This document shows, piece after piece, positions 1 through 10,768 of a stretch of DNA of 33,758 nt. Location: positions 1 to 33,758 of the forward strand of contig JADQCC010000244.1 of the NCBI GenBank assembly GCA_016278295.1, written 5' to 3'. This DNA is from Roseovarius sp. (GTDB lineage Bacteria > Pseudomonadota > Alphaproteobacteria > Rhodobacterales > Rhodobacteraceae). Under the pieces are notes generated by a model, which ran no database searches, was not told the origin of the DNA, and saw only the letters and a list, made by a program, of their open reading frames with translations. Both the position numbers and the translations under genes were made by a program. Position 1 is the first letter of the stretch; every line of letters begins with the position of its first letter.

Positions 1-2583
1 CAGCACCCCGGCCAGCCGCGCCTCTACCTCCGAGGCGCGCGGCGCGGGGGCCGCCGCGCTCGGCGGTGTCGCGGCAAACAGCGGCAGGTCGTCGATCAGC
101 GCCTGCCGCGCCGCGCCGCCCTCGCGCTCGCCCTTTTCCAGCGCGTCGAGCACCACCCGCGCGCGCTCCACCACCGTCTCCGGCAGCCCCGCCAGCCGCG
201 CCACCTGCACGCCATAGCTGCGATCCGCCGCCCCGCGCCGCACCTCGTGCAGGAAAATCACCTCGCCGCCATGCTCCTTGACGCTGACCGTGGCATTGGC
301 CACCCGGTCGAGCCGCTCGCTCAGCCGCGTCATCTCGTGGTAATGCGTGGCAAACAGCGCGCGGCACCCGTTCACCTCGTGCAGATGCTCCATCACCGCC
401 CAGGCGATCGACAGCCCGTCATAGGTCGCCGTGCCGCGCCCGATCTCGTCGAGGATCACCAGCGCATGTGCGTCCGCCTGGTTGAGGATCGCCGCCGTCT
501 CGACCATCTCCACCATAAAGGTCGAGCGCCCCCGCGCCAGGTCGTCCGAGGCCCCGACCCGGCTGAATAGCTGGCTGACGACCCCGATATGCGCCGCCCG
601 CGCGGGCACATAGCTGCCCATCTGCGCCAAGAGCGCGATCAGCGCGTTCTGCCGCAGGAAAGTGGATTTCCCGGCCATGTTCGGCCCGGTCAGCAGCCAG
701 ATATCGCTCTCGCCCCCGAGGTCGCAATCATTGGCGATGAACGGCGTCCCGCCCTCGCCGCGCAGGGCACGCTCCACCACCGGGTGCCGCCCGCCCTCGA
801 TATGCAGCGCGCGGCTGCCGTCCACCCGCGGCGCGCACCAGTCCTCGCTCACCGCGATTTCCGCCAGCGCGGTCGCAAGGTCGATCTCCGCAAGCCCCGC
901 CGCCGCCTCTCCCAGCGGCCCGGCCTGCGCCAGAATTTCCGCTTTCAGGCCATCATAGAGCCGCTTCTCGATCTCGATCGCCCGCCCGCCCGCGTTCAGG
1001 ATCCGGCTCTCGGTCTCGCTCAGCTCCGGCGTGGTAAAGCGCAACTGGCTGGCCGTGGTCTGGCGATGACGAAACGTCTCGTTGAGCGGCGCGGCCAGCA
1101 TCTTCTCGGCATGCGTCGCCGTCACCTCGACGAAATAGCCCAGCACGTTGTTGTGCTTGATCTTGAGCGAGGCGATGCCCGTCTTCTGGACATACTCCCC
1201 CTGCATCCGCGCGATCACTCCGCGCCCCTCGTCGCGCAGCTGCCGCACCTCGTCCAGCTCGTCATCGTACCCGGCGGCGATGAACCCGCCATCGCGCGCC
1301 AGCAGCGGCGGCTCGGCCACCAGCGCCCGGTCGAGCAGGTCGCGCAGCGCATCGTGCCCGGTGAGAGCCGTCACCGCCTCGCGCAGCCGCCCGGGCAGAT
1401 CGTGACCGTCCAGCCGCGCCGCAATCGCCCCGGCCTGCGCCAGCGCGTCGCGCACCGCCGCCAGGTCGCGCGGCCCGCCCCGGTCGATGCCCAGCCGCGA
1501 TTGCGCCCGGTCCAGATCGGGCACCTTGCGCAGGTCATCCCGCAGATCGTCCCGCAATCGGGACTGTTCCACCACGAATCCTACGCAATCGAGCCGCGCC
1601 TGCACCTCGTCCAGCCCCCGGCTCGGGCTCGACAGCCGCCGCTCCAACAGCCGCCCGCCGCCCGCGGTCACCGTCCGGTCGATGGTGGCAAGCAGCGATC
1701 CCGCGCGCCGCCCATCGGGCCCGTGCGTCAGCTCCAGGCTGCGCCGCGTCGCCGCGTCGATCTGCATCGCCGATCCCTGCGCCTCGCGCACCGGTGGGCG
1801 CAAGAGCGGCAGCTTGCCCCGCTGCGTAATCTCCAGCCACTCGACGATCGCCCCCATGGCGGCGATCTCGGGCCGGGAAAACGCGCCATAGGCGTCGAGC
1901 GTGCCCACCCCGTAGAGCGCACAAAGCCGCGCCTCGGCCCCCGCGCTGTCAAACGCCGCCCCCCCCAGCGTGGTGAGCGCCGCGCCTGATTCAGTGACTA
2001 TTTCGGCGTAACTCGCCTCCTGACCCTGCATCACGACAAGCTCGCGCGGCCCCAGCCGTGCCAATTCAGCCGCCAGCCGCCCCCGCCCAAGCCCCATGAC
2101 GTGAAACGCCCCGGTAGAGATATCCACCCAGGCCAACGCCCCCTCGCCCCGCACCTCTGCATAGGCTGCGAGAAAATTGTGCCGCCGCGCGTCGAGCAGG
2201 CTTTCCTCGGTCAGCGTGCCGGGCGTGACCAGTCGCACCACCTCGCGCCGCACCACCGATTTCGAGCCGCGCTTCTTGGCCTCCGCCGGGTCTTCCATCT
2301 GCTCGGCGATGGCCACGCGAAACCCCTTGCGGATGAGCGACAAAAGATACCCCTCGGCGGAATGCACCGGCACCCCGCACATCGCGATATCCTCGCCCAG
2401 GTGCTTGCCCCGCTTGGTCAACGCGATATCCAGCGCCGCGGCGGCGGCCACCGCGTCGTCAAAGAACAACTCGTAGAAATCGCCCATCCGGTAGAACAAG
2501 AGCGCATCCGCGTGCTGCGCCTTGATCTCCAGATATTGCGCCATCATCGGCGTGATACCACTCGATGCTGTGTTATCTGTCAT
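1..2583 (-). CDS. mutS: DNA mismatch repair protein MutS (3' end outside window)
   Basis: MutS binds mismatches and small insertion/deletion loops and starts methyl-independent or MutL-dependent repair in the cytoplasm. The reading frame is open from the ATG at 2583 to the window edge, giving 861 codons, so only a short C-terminal piece is missing compared with the usual 860-890 residues. Visible motifs: the mismatch-wedge GDFYELF at about residues 34-40 (Phe36 and Glu38, the family's F-x-E), the Walker [10 protein letters not shown] at about 633-641, the Walker B/signature region ILDEIGRGT around 710-718, and the C-terminal helix-turn-helix [12 protein letters not shown] near 790-801. It is divergent from the ATPase gene that begins at 2659. 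A run of eight G (coding strand, 1959-1966) lies in frame at about residues 206-209. Identification is certain; the start is well supported by the family alignment at F36. Confidence 0.97.
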   Translation of the reverse strand, partial: MTDNTASSGITPMMAQYLEIKAQHADALLFYRMGDFYELFFDDAVAAAAALDIALTKRGKHLGEDIAMCGVPVHSAEGYLLSLIRKGFRVAIAEQMEDPAEAKKRGSKSVVRREVVRLVTPGTLTEESLLDARRHNFLAAYAEVRGEGALAWVDISTGAFHVMGLGRGRLAAELARLGPRELVVMQGQEASYAEIVTESGAALTTLGGAAFDSAGAEARLCALYGVGTLDAYGAFSRPEIAAMGAIVEWLEITQRGKLPLLRPPVREAQGSAMQIDAATRRSLELTHGPDGRRAGSLLATIDRTVTAGGGRLLERRLSSPSRGLDEVQARLDCVGFVVEQSRLRDDLRDDLRKVPDLDRAQSRLGIDRGGPRDLAAVRDALAQAGAIAARLDGHDLPGRLREAVTALTGHDALRDLLDRALVAEPPLLARDGGFIAAGYDDELDEVRQLRDEGRGVIARMQGEYVQKTGIASLKIKHNNVLGYFVEVTATHAEKMLAAPLNETFRHRQTTASQLRFTTPELSETESRILNAGGRAIEIEKRLYDGLKAEILAQAGPLGEAAAGLAEIDLATALAEIAVSEDWCAPRVDGSRALHIEGGRHPVVERALRGEGGTPFIANDCDLGGESDIWLLTGPNMAGKSTFLRQNALIALLAQMGSYVPARAAHIGVVSQLFSRVGASDDLARGRSTFMVEMVETAAILNQADAHALVILDEIGRGTATYDGLSIAWAVMEHLHEVNGCRALFATHYHEMTRLSERLDRVANATVSVKEHGGEVIFLHEVRRGAADRSYGVQVARLAGLPETVVERARVVLDALEKGEREGGAARQALIDDLPLFAATPPSAAAPAPRASEVEARLAGVL

Positions 2584-2602
2584 CCCAAATCCAAAATTGC
2601 TA

Positions 2603-2645
2603 AAGTTACTGAATTTAATCGGGTTGCAATTAATTTCAGTAACTT
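2603..2645. promoter_or_regulatory. 17-bp inverted repeat between mutS and the ATPase gene
   Basis: The left arm AAGTTACTGAATTTAAT (2603-2619) and the right arm ATTAATTTCAGTAACTT (2629-2645) are reverse complements with one mismatch, separated by 9 bases. The palindrome sits in the AT-rich 75-base gap between divergent mutS and the ATPase gene, ending 13 bases before the ATPase start. No T-run follows it, so an operator is more likely than a terminator. The adjacent ATPase has a C-terminal segment that looks like a winged helix, so autoregulation is possible; that link is inference. Confidence 0.6.
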
Positions 2646-2658
2646 CTACCGGGGTGTC

Positions 2659-3863
2659 ATGGACCACGTCACCAATCCATACACGCCAGGCGCCGGAACG
2701 CCACCCTTGGTTCTTGCCGGACGTGACGATGTCTTGCACGCGGCCACCACCGCACTGAAGCGCATAAAAGCCGGCAGGCCCGGCCGATCCCAGATGCTTC
2801 TCGGGCTGCGCGGCGTCGGGAAAACCGTTCTTCTGAACGAGATGTACATTCAGGCCGAAGACGAAGGCTTCTTCACGATCAAGATAGAGGCACCGGAAAA
2901 CGGAGATTTCGCGCAACGCTGCATTCCTGATCTGAAGCGCATATTGCTGCGGCTTTCCAGGCAGCAGCAACTTCGACACAGGCTCGAACTTGCAGGTTCC
3001 GCGATGCGCAACTTCGCTTCGATCTTCAAGCTGTCCTACGAGGAGATCGAATTCGCCGCATCGCCCTCGCCCGGCGTCTCCGATACCGGCGATTTCGAAT
3101 CCGACTTTTCAGAAATGGTGCGCCTTGTTCTCCAGGCAGCAAAGGCAGGCGGGCACCACGTCGCCCTCTTCGTCGACGAGGTGCAATGCCTGAAATCGCA
3201 GGAGCTTGCCGCCATTGCCGTCACTTGCCACGATGCGGCGCAACGGTCCCTTCCATTCGTCTTTTTCGGGGCGGGTCTGCCGCAAATCGCCCGGCTCGCA
3301 GGCGACGCCAAGTCCTACGCAGAGCGCCTGTTCGAATTTCCCGAAATAGGCTCGCTGACCGACGAAGCGGCAAGCGAGGCGCTGCGGCGGCCCGCGGCAG
3401 AGGAAAATGTCCTTTTCGAGGACGAAGCCATCTCCGCCATCCTCTCGAACGCACGCAATTACCCCTATTTCTTGCAAGAGTGGGGGGCGCATGTCTGGAA
3501 GCAGGCGGATGCCTCGCCAATCCGCGTTACAGATGTCCATAACGCAGAGGCTGCCGTGACCGCCGACCTTGACGCCAGCTTCTTTCGCGTCCGTTTCGAT
3601 CGCTGCAAGCCGGTTCAGCAAAAATATCTGCGGGCAATGGCAGAGCTTGGCCCCGGGCCGCACGCCACCGGGGATATTGCGTCGGTGCTTGGCTGCGAAC
3701 CCAGTCAGGTTGCGGGAACGCGTGCGCAATTGATTGCTCTTGGTATGATATGGAGCCAGAGACACGGAGAAACGGCCTTTACCGTGCCCCTGTTTGATGA
3801 ATTCATGAAACGACAGATGCCTGAACTTGAAAAACACACACCCAAGAAACGCAAGAAAACGAA

Positions 3864-3867
<4 letters not shown>
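2659..3867 (+). CDS. AAA-type P-loop ATPase of unknown role, probable winged-helix C-terminus
   Basis: A 402-residue soluble ATPase. Walker A is GLRGVGKT at residues 49-56 and a Walker B with catalytic acid, ALFVDEVQ, has its DE at 173-174, so ATP hydrolysis is likely. The pattern resembles orphan archaeal-type/AAA ATPases that occur as single genes in many bacteria. Residues about 315-390 ([20 protein letters not shown] and following) look like a winged-helix DNA-binding segment, and the last residues are very basic (KKRKKTK). Start ATG 2659 was chosen because homologous-looking ATPase sequence begins there and the upstream frame reads through mutS antisense. Base composition is visibly lower in GC than in mutS and maeB, suggesting acquisition. 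Its stop overlaps the maeB start as ATGA. The biological function is unknown; toxin-, phage-defence- or regulator-type roles are all open. Confidence 0.8.
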
Positions 3868-6119
<2,252 letters not shown>

Positions 6120-6175
6120 CGCAGCGCGTGCTGCGATGCTTGGCGAATGGATATTTCGGGCAAGATGAAGTCCGG

Positions 6176-6845
6176 TCAGGACGCCCCGGCAAACGACGCC
6201 GCATCCCCCCACAGCGCCCGCACCCGCGCATCGCGTCCGCAGGCCCGGCGGTAGAGCTTGTAGGCGCTCGCCTTGGTCCGGGGTCCGAACCGGGTGAGCA
6301 CGATGGCACGGCTCTTGTAGTAATCCTGATGATAGGCCTCCGCCGGCCAGAACCTGTCGAGGCCGCGCACCGGCGTCACGATCTTGCGTCCGAGGTCGCG
6401 GGCCGCCGCCTCGATCTCTGCCTCGGCAAGCGCCCTTTCCGCCGGATCAGAGACGAAAATCGCCGTGGTATAGCTCTCCCCCCGGTCGCAGAATTGCCCC
6501 CCCCGCATCGGTCGGGTCGACCGAGCGCAGGAACAGGCGCACCACCTCTCGCCGCGTCACCTGCGCCGGGTCGAACGTGATCCGCACCGCCTCCAGATGC
6601 CCGGTGCCGCCGCGCGTCACCTCGCGATAGGTCGGGTTTCCGACCTTTCCCCCGGCAAAGCCCGACTCGGCCCCGATCACGCCCGCGACCTTCTCGAAAT
6701 CCGCCTCGACACACCAGAAACAGCCGCCCGCGACCACCAGCGTTTCACGCTCCGCCGCCTCGGCGCCCCTGCCCTGCAAACACAGCCCCGCCGCGATCAG
6801 CAACGCCAGCATTCCCGCCTTGAGTTCCCGTATTCCAATGGTCAT
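6176..6845 (-). pseudogene. msrA: Periplasmic peptide-methionine (S)-S-oxide reductase MsrA, split by a homopolymer frameshift
   Basis: MsrA reduces methionine-S-sulfoxide in oxidised proteins. The first frame, from ATG 6845 with a good AAGGAGG site, begins with a Sec-type signal peptide (hydrophobic core GMLALLIAAGLCL, likely cleavage after AEA) and then the catalytic VVAGGCFWCVEADFEKV. It stays MsrA-like up to SVDPTDAGG and then goes out of frame at a run of eight C on the plus strand (6497-6504). The second frame continues as [15 protein letters not shown] and EAYHQDYY to a TGA at 6176. Deleting one base of the run restores a single 222-residue protein. As read, the gene is broken; a sequencing or assembly error or reversible slippage are alternatives. 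It is convergent with maeB, 56 bases away. Confidence 0.9.
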
Positions 6846-6993
6846 GGCCACACCCTCCTTGCCGCGCCCGAGGATGCCGCGCCGCCCCGTCATGACCAAG
6901 CGACAAGGCCGTGACCTCACGCCTTGTTGAGCACCGTTTCACCCTTGGCCCCCTCCCGCGCCCCCGCTACCCTCGCCGGGAAAGGAGCGCGCC
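6838..6993. other. Intergenic region between msrA and the class IV aminotransferase
   Basis: About 150 bases separate the divergent msrA and aminotransferase starts. It holds the msrA ribosome-binding site (minus strand, AAGGAGG just upstream of 6845) and, on the plus strand, the AAAGGAG site at about 6979-6985 in front of the aminotransferase ATG. Promoters for both genes must lie here, but I see no convincing -35/-10 pair. Confidence 0.4.
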
Positions 6994-7902
6994 ATGACAG
7001 ATCAGCAAACCACCCACGCCGCCGAGGAGGACGCCCGCAACGCCGATATCCGCATCTGGCTCGATGGCCGCATCGTGCCAAAGGCGCAGGCGCTGGTCAG
7101 CGTCTATGACAGCGGCTTCATGCTGGGCGACGGGGTGTGGGAGGGGCTGCGCCTCTACAACGGCACCTGGGCCTTTGCCGATGAACACCTGGATCGCCTG
7201 TTCGAGGCCGCCCGCGCCATCGACCTCGATATCGGCATGACGCGGACAGAGCTGTTTCAGGCCGTGTTAGACACACAAGCAGCCAATGGCATGACCTCCG
7301 ATGCCCACGCGCGCCTGATGGTGACGCGGGGGATAAAGACGCGCCCGTTCCAGCATCCGTCGCTCTCGCGCCAGGGCCCGACCATCGCCATCATCATGGA
7401 GCATTCGACCCCCGCCATCGCCCGCCCCATCCGGCTCGCCACCGTGCCGCATATCCGCGGCCTGCCGATGACGCAGGACCCCAAGCTCAACTCGCACTCC
7501 AAGCTCAACTGCATCCTCGCCTGCATCGCGGCGGAAAAGGCCGGGGCCGACGAGGCGCTGATGCTCGACATCCACGGTTTCGTGAACACCACCAACGCCT
7601 GCAACGTCTTCATCGTCCGGCGGGGCGAGGTCTGGACCTCGACAGGCGATTACTGCATGAACGGCATCACCCGGGCCAAGGTGATCGAGCTCTGCCGCGA
7701 GGACGGCATCCCGGTTTACGAGAAGAATTTCTCGCTGGTCGAGACCTATGGCGCCGACGAGGCGTTTCTCACCGGCACCTTTGGCGCACAGACCCCGGTG
7801 GGCGAGATCGACGGCCGCATGATCGGCGACGGGGCGCAGGGGCCGGTCACGACCCGTATCCAGGACCTTTACAAGGCACTGATCCGCCGCAAAACGGCCT
7901 AG
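6994..7902 (+). CDS. Class IV (fold type IV) PLP-dependent aminotransferase
   Basis: A 302-residue pyridoxal-phosphate aminotransferase of the branched-chain/D-amino-acid transaminase family. Visible family features are the N-terminal VSVYDSGFMLGDGVWEGLRLYNG (read here as two adjacent blocks, residues 35-57), the likely Schiff-base Lys170 in NSHSKLNC, and the phosphate-binding GFVNTTNACNVFIV and LTGTFGAQTPV segments. The start has an AAGGAG site 8 bases upstream. The sequence does not fit a standard IlvE closely, so the substrate (branched-chain, D-amino acid, aromatic or an amine) is left open. The stop overlaps tail-to-tail with tpm. A sulfotransferase-like gene lies just beyond tpm; proteins resembling these two are fused in plants, so the two may act in one pathway. 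Confidence 0.88.
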   Translation: MTDQQTTHAAEEDARNADIRIWLDGRIVPKAQALVSVYDSGFMLGDGVWEGLRLYNGTWAFADEHLDRLFEAARAIDLDIGMTRTELFQAVLDTQAANGMTSDAHARLMVTRGIKTRPFQHPSLSRQGPTIAIIMEHSTPAIARPIRLATVPHIRGLPMTQDPKLNSHSKLNCILACIAAEKAGADEALMLDIHGFVNTTNACNVFIVRRGEVWTSTGDYCMNGITRAKVIELCREDGIPVYEKNFSLVETYGADEAFLTGTFGAQTPVGEIDGRMIGDGAQGPVTTRIQDLYKALIRRKTA

Positions 7903-8537
7903 AGAGGGCGCAACAGCATCGCCTTTTCCCGCGCCGCGACGATCCCCTTTAGGCCCCCTGGCACCTCTTCGTCCGCCAACAGCTCGACAGAGAACCGCGC
8001 GCCGTGACAGCGCGCAACCTCTTCCCCGGTCACGGAAAACGGCGGGCCGTCCATCGCCGCCTGATCGTACTCGAACGTCACCAGCAGTTGCGGCGCGCCC
8101 GCCGTGATCCCGGCCAGATGCGCGGCATAGCGGCGGCGCATCGCCTCTGGCAGCGCCACCAGCGCCGCCCGGTCATAGACCGCGTCCACCGGGCCGAGCA
8201 CATCCGCCGTGATCTCGAAAATGTCGCCCGCGAAAATGTCGATCCCGTCCGCCGAATAGCGGCGATGCGATCCCGTCTCCGAGATTTCCGGCGTCACCCC
8301 CATTTCGGCGAACAGGTCGCGCACCGCGATCTCGCTCAGCTCCACCCCTGCCACGCGATAGCCCCGCGACAAAAGCCACGGAATATCAACAGCTTTGCCA
8401 CAGAGGGGCAGCAACACGCGCTGCCCGGGTAGCAGCGTCAGCGCGCCAATATGGGCCTCCAGCATCCGGTTGACGCGGCCCTCGTGAAAGCCAAGCCGCC
8501 CCTCTTGCCACCTGTCATGCCAGAATTGCGCGTCCAT
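7899..8537 (-). CDS. tpm: Thiopurine S-methyltransferase family protein
   Basis: A 212-residue SAM-dependent methyltransferase. The TPMT hallmarks are the N-terminal FWHDRWQEGRLGFHEG (residues 5-20), LLPLCGKAVDIPWLLSRGY with the SAM-binding loop, GVELSEIAVRDLF, and the DAVYDRAALVALP segment. Bacterial members methylate thiols, selenium or tellurium species in the tests known; the natural substrate here cannot be told. The start at 8537 matches the family N-terminus; a longer in-frame extension to 8684 would cross into the divergent sulfotransferase gene and is rejected. A run of nine G (coding strand, 8546-8554) lies just upstream of the start where the ribosome-binding site is expected. The 3' end overlaps the aminotransferase stop. 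Confidence 0.9.
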   Translation of the reverse strand: MDAQFWHDRWQEGRLGFHEGRVNRMLEAHIGALTLLPGQRVLLPLCGKAVDIPWLLSRGYRVAGVELSEIAVRDLFAEMGVTPEISETGSHRRYSADGIDIFAGDIFEITADVLGPVDAVYDRAALVALPEAMRRRYAAHLAGITAGAPQLLVTFEYDQAAMDGPPFSVTGEEVARCHGARFSVELLADEEVPGGLKGIVAAREKAMLLRPL

Positions 8538-8643
8538 CGCCCGTGCCCCCCCCCTGTATCGTCTGCCCCGATGTGGTAGCAGAGTTGCGGGCAAAGCCAA
8601 GCGCTTGTCGCTCACAAGCCGCGGAGCAAGGGGAGGGCCGGGA

Positions 8644-9366
8644 ATGCACATCGCCATGTGGTCGGGGCCACGCAATCTGTCCACCGCGATGATGTACGCC
8701 TTCGCCGCGCGCGGCGATTGCGCCGTGGTGGACGAGCCGTTCTATGCCGCCTACCTTGCGAAAACCGGCCTCGATCATCCGATGCGCGACGCGATCCTCG
8801 CAGCGCAGCCGCAGGATCCGGCAGAGGTGATCGAGCAGCTTTTAGGCCCTGTTCCAGCCCAAAAGCCCCATTTCTATCAAAAGCACATGGCCCAGCACAT
8901 GATCCCGGGCATCCCCCGCGATTGGGTTCTGGACGTCGTGAACGTGTTTCTCATCCGTCATCCCGCGCGCGTCGCCGCCAGCTTCTCGGCCAAGTACGAC
9001 AACCCCACGCTCACCGATATCGGCTTTGTTCAGCAGGTCGAGCTTTACGAGCAGCTGGTGGCGAGGGGGAAATCCCCCGTTGTGATCGATTCCGCCGATA
9101 TCCGGCGCGATCCGTCAACCATGTTGCAACGGCTTTGTGCCGCCATCGGCCTCGACTGGACGCCCGCGATGCTCACCTGGCCGCGCGGCGGCCACGCCGA
9201 TGACGGGGTCTGGGCCGCGCATTGGTACGGGGCCGTCCATGACAGCACCGGCTTCGCCCCCGCCGAGGGGCCGCCGCCCGCGCTCGACGGGCCGCGCGCC
9301 GACCTGGCCGAGGCGGCGATGCCGGCCTACGAGCGGCTGCGCGCCGTGGCGCTCTCGCCCGGGTAA
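8644..9366 (+). CDS. Sulfotransferase-like protein (P-loop PAPS-binding family)
   Basis: A 240-residue protein of the sulfotransferase fold. The N-terminal WSGPRNLSTAMMYAF (residues 5-19) is the phosphosulfate-binding loop pattern, and FLIRHPARVAASFSAKY (about 102-118) resembles the 3'-phosphate-binding element with its Arg and Ser. The C-terminal VWAAHWYGAVHDSTGF is a conserved block in this particular subfamily. Start ATG 8644 follows a GGGGAGGG site; a longer start at 8605 has no such site. It is divergent from tpm. The acceptor substrate is unknown. As I recall, this subfamily forms the N-terminal part of plant proteins whose C-terminal part is a class IV aminotransferase, and the gene for such an aminotransferase is 0.74 kb away here. 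Confidence 0.85.
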   Translation: MHIAMWSGPRNLSTAMMYAFAARGDCAVVDEPFYAAYLAKTGLDHPMRDAILAAQPQDPAEVIEQLLGPVPAQKPHFYQKHMAQHMIPGIPRDWVLDVVNVFLIRHPARVAASFSAKYDNPTLTDIGFVQQVELYEQLVARGKSPVVIDSADIRRDPSTMLQRLCAAIGLDWTPAMLTWPRGGHADDGVWAAHWYGAVHDSTGFAPAEGPPPALDGPRADLAEAAMPAYERLRAVALSPG

Positions 9367-9400
9367 GCAAATCCCTGCGCCACCGTGCCGGGCGCGCCGC

Positions 9401-9435
9401 GAACCTCCCGGTTCACGCCCTGAACCTTGCGGTTC
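9401..9435. terminator. Two tandem GAACC/GGTTC hairpins between convergent genes
   Basis: Between the sulfotransferase stop (9366) and the argG stop (9439) there are two perfect 5-bp inverted repeats with 4-base loops: GAACCTCCCGGTTC at 9401-9414 and GAACCTTGCGGTTC at 9422-9435, seven bases apart. Their position between converging genes suggests a bidirectional terminator or transcript-end structure, although there is no T-run on either strand. Confidence 0.5.
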
Positions 9436-9438
9436 GGC

Positions 9439-10665
9439 TCAGCCCTTCAGCCGCCGGTCCCGCGCCGCGAGCAGTTTCAGCCGCAGCGCGTTGAGCTGGA
9501 TGAACCCGGCGGCATCCTTCTGGTCATAGGCCCCGGCATCCTCTTCAAAGGTGACATGCGCCTCCGAGTAAAGGCTGTGATCCGACCACCGCCCGACGGT
9601 CGTGGCCGCCCCTTTGTAAAGCTTCAACCGCACCGTGCCGCACACATGATGTTGCGACTGGTCAATCGCTGCCTGCAACATCTCGCGTTCCGGGCTGAAC
9701 CAGAAGCCGTTATAGATCAGCTCCGCATAGCGCGGCATAAGCGAATCCTTGAGATGCCCGGCGCCGCTGTCGAGCGTGATCTGCTCGATCCCGCGATGCG
9801 CCTCCAACAGGACGGTGCCGCCCGGTGTCTCGTAAATGCCACGCGATTTCATCCCGACAAAGCGGTTCTCGACGAAATCGAGCCGCCCAATGCCGTGCTT
9901 TCCGCCCAATTCATTTAGCTTTGTCAATATGTTAGCGGGGCTCATCGGGGTGCCGTCGATGGCCACGGCATCGCCCCTGTCAAACGTGATCTCGATGAAT
10001 TCCGGGGTGTCCGGCGCGTCCTCGGGGCGCACCGTGCGCTGATAGACATAGTCGGGCGCCGCCTCCGCCGGATCTTCGAGCACCTTGCCCTCGCTTGAGG
10101 TGTGCAGCAGGTTCGCATCCACCGAAAACGGCGCCTCGCCACGCTTGTCCTTGGCGATCGGAATCTGGTTTTTCTCTGCGAAATCAAGCAGTCGCGTGCG
10201 GCTCGTCAGGTCCCATTCCCGCCACGGCGCGATCACTTTTATATCGGGGTTGAGCGCATAGGCCGCCAGCTCGAACCGCACCTGGTCGTTGCCCTTGCCG
10301 GTCGCGCCGTGGGCCACGGCATCCGCCCCGGTCTCGGCCGCGATCTCGACAAGACGCTTTGAAATCAAGGGCCTGGCGATCGAGGTGCCAAGCAGGTACA
10401 GCCCCTCGTAGACCGCGTTGGCGCGGAACATCGGAAACACGAAATCGCGGACGAACTCTTCGCGCAGATCCTCGATGAAGATGTTTTCTTCCTTGATTCC
10501 AAGGAGTTTCGCCTTTTCCCGCGCGGGCTCCAGCTCTTCGCCCTGGCCCAGGTCGGCGGTAAACGTCACCACCTCGCAGCCATATTCCGTCTGCAACCAT
10601 TTCAGGATGATCGAGGTATCGAGACCCCCGGAATAGGCCAGAACAACTTTCTTCGGCGCAGACAT
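9439..10665 (-). CDS. argG: Argininosuccinate synthase
   Basis: Joins citrulline and aspartate with ATP to make argininosuccinate, the penultimate step of arginine synthesis. The 408 residues match the family length. Visible: the PP-loop [10 protein letters not shown] at residues 10-19, [12 protein letters not shown], the [14 protein letters not shown] block, [14 protein letters not shown], and the C-terminal [19 protein letters not shown] region. Two consecutive ATG codons exist (10668 and 10665); 10665 has the better spacing to a GAAGGGGG site. The gene is divergent from ilvA, with about 100 bases between them. Confidence 0.97.
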   Translation of the reverse strand: MSAPKKVVLAYSGGLDTSIILKWLQTEYGCEVVTFTADLGQGEELEPAREKAKLLGIKEENIFIEDLREEFVRDFVFPMFRANAVYEGLYLLGTSIARPLISKRLVEIAAETGADAVAHGATGKGNDQVRFELAAYALNPDIKVIAPWREWDLTSRTRLLDFAEKNQIPIAKDKRGEAPFSVDANLLHTSSEGKVLEDPAEAAPDYVYQRTVRPEDAPDTPEFIEITFDRGDAVAIDGTPMSPANILTKLNELGGKHGIGRLDFVENRFVGMKSRGIYETPGGTVLLEAHRGIEQITLDSGAGHLKDSLMPRYAELIYNGFWFSPEREMLQAAIDQSQHHVCGTVRLKLYKGAATTVGRWSDHSLYSEAHVTFEEDAGAYDQKDAAGFIQLNALRLKLLAARDRRLKG

Positions 10666-10768
10666 CATGCTTCCCCCTTCGCGGATTTCCCGCGCGATTA
10701 GACGGTTTTGCCGCCCGGGGCAAGTCAGCCCCTTGCCAGCCGCCCGCGATTGCGTCACTGACACGGCC

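Noticed and set aside
589-1989. Long plus-strand open frame (466 codons) antisense to mutS
   Set aside because: It lies wholly inside mutS, is Arg/Pro/Gln-rich with no recognisable motif, and follows from the high-GC third-position bias of mutS.
2101-2658. 5' extension of the ATPase gene into mutS
   Set aside because: The open frame continues upstream only as mutS antisense; the ATPase-like sequence begins at the ATG at 2659.
6121-6134. GCAGC/GCTGC hairpin after maeB as a terminator
   Set aside because: Only five base pairs with no T-run; too weak to call.
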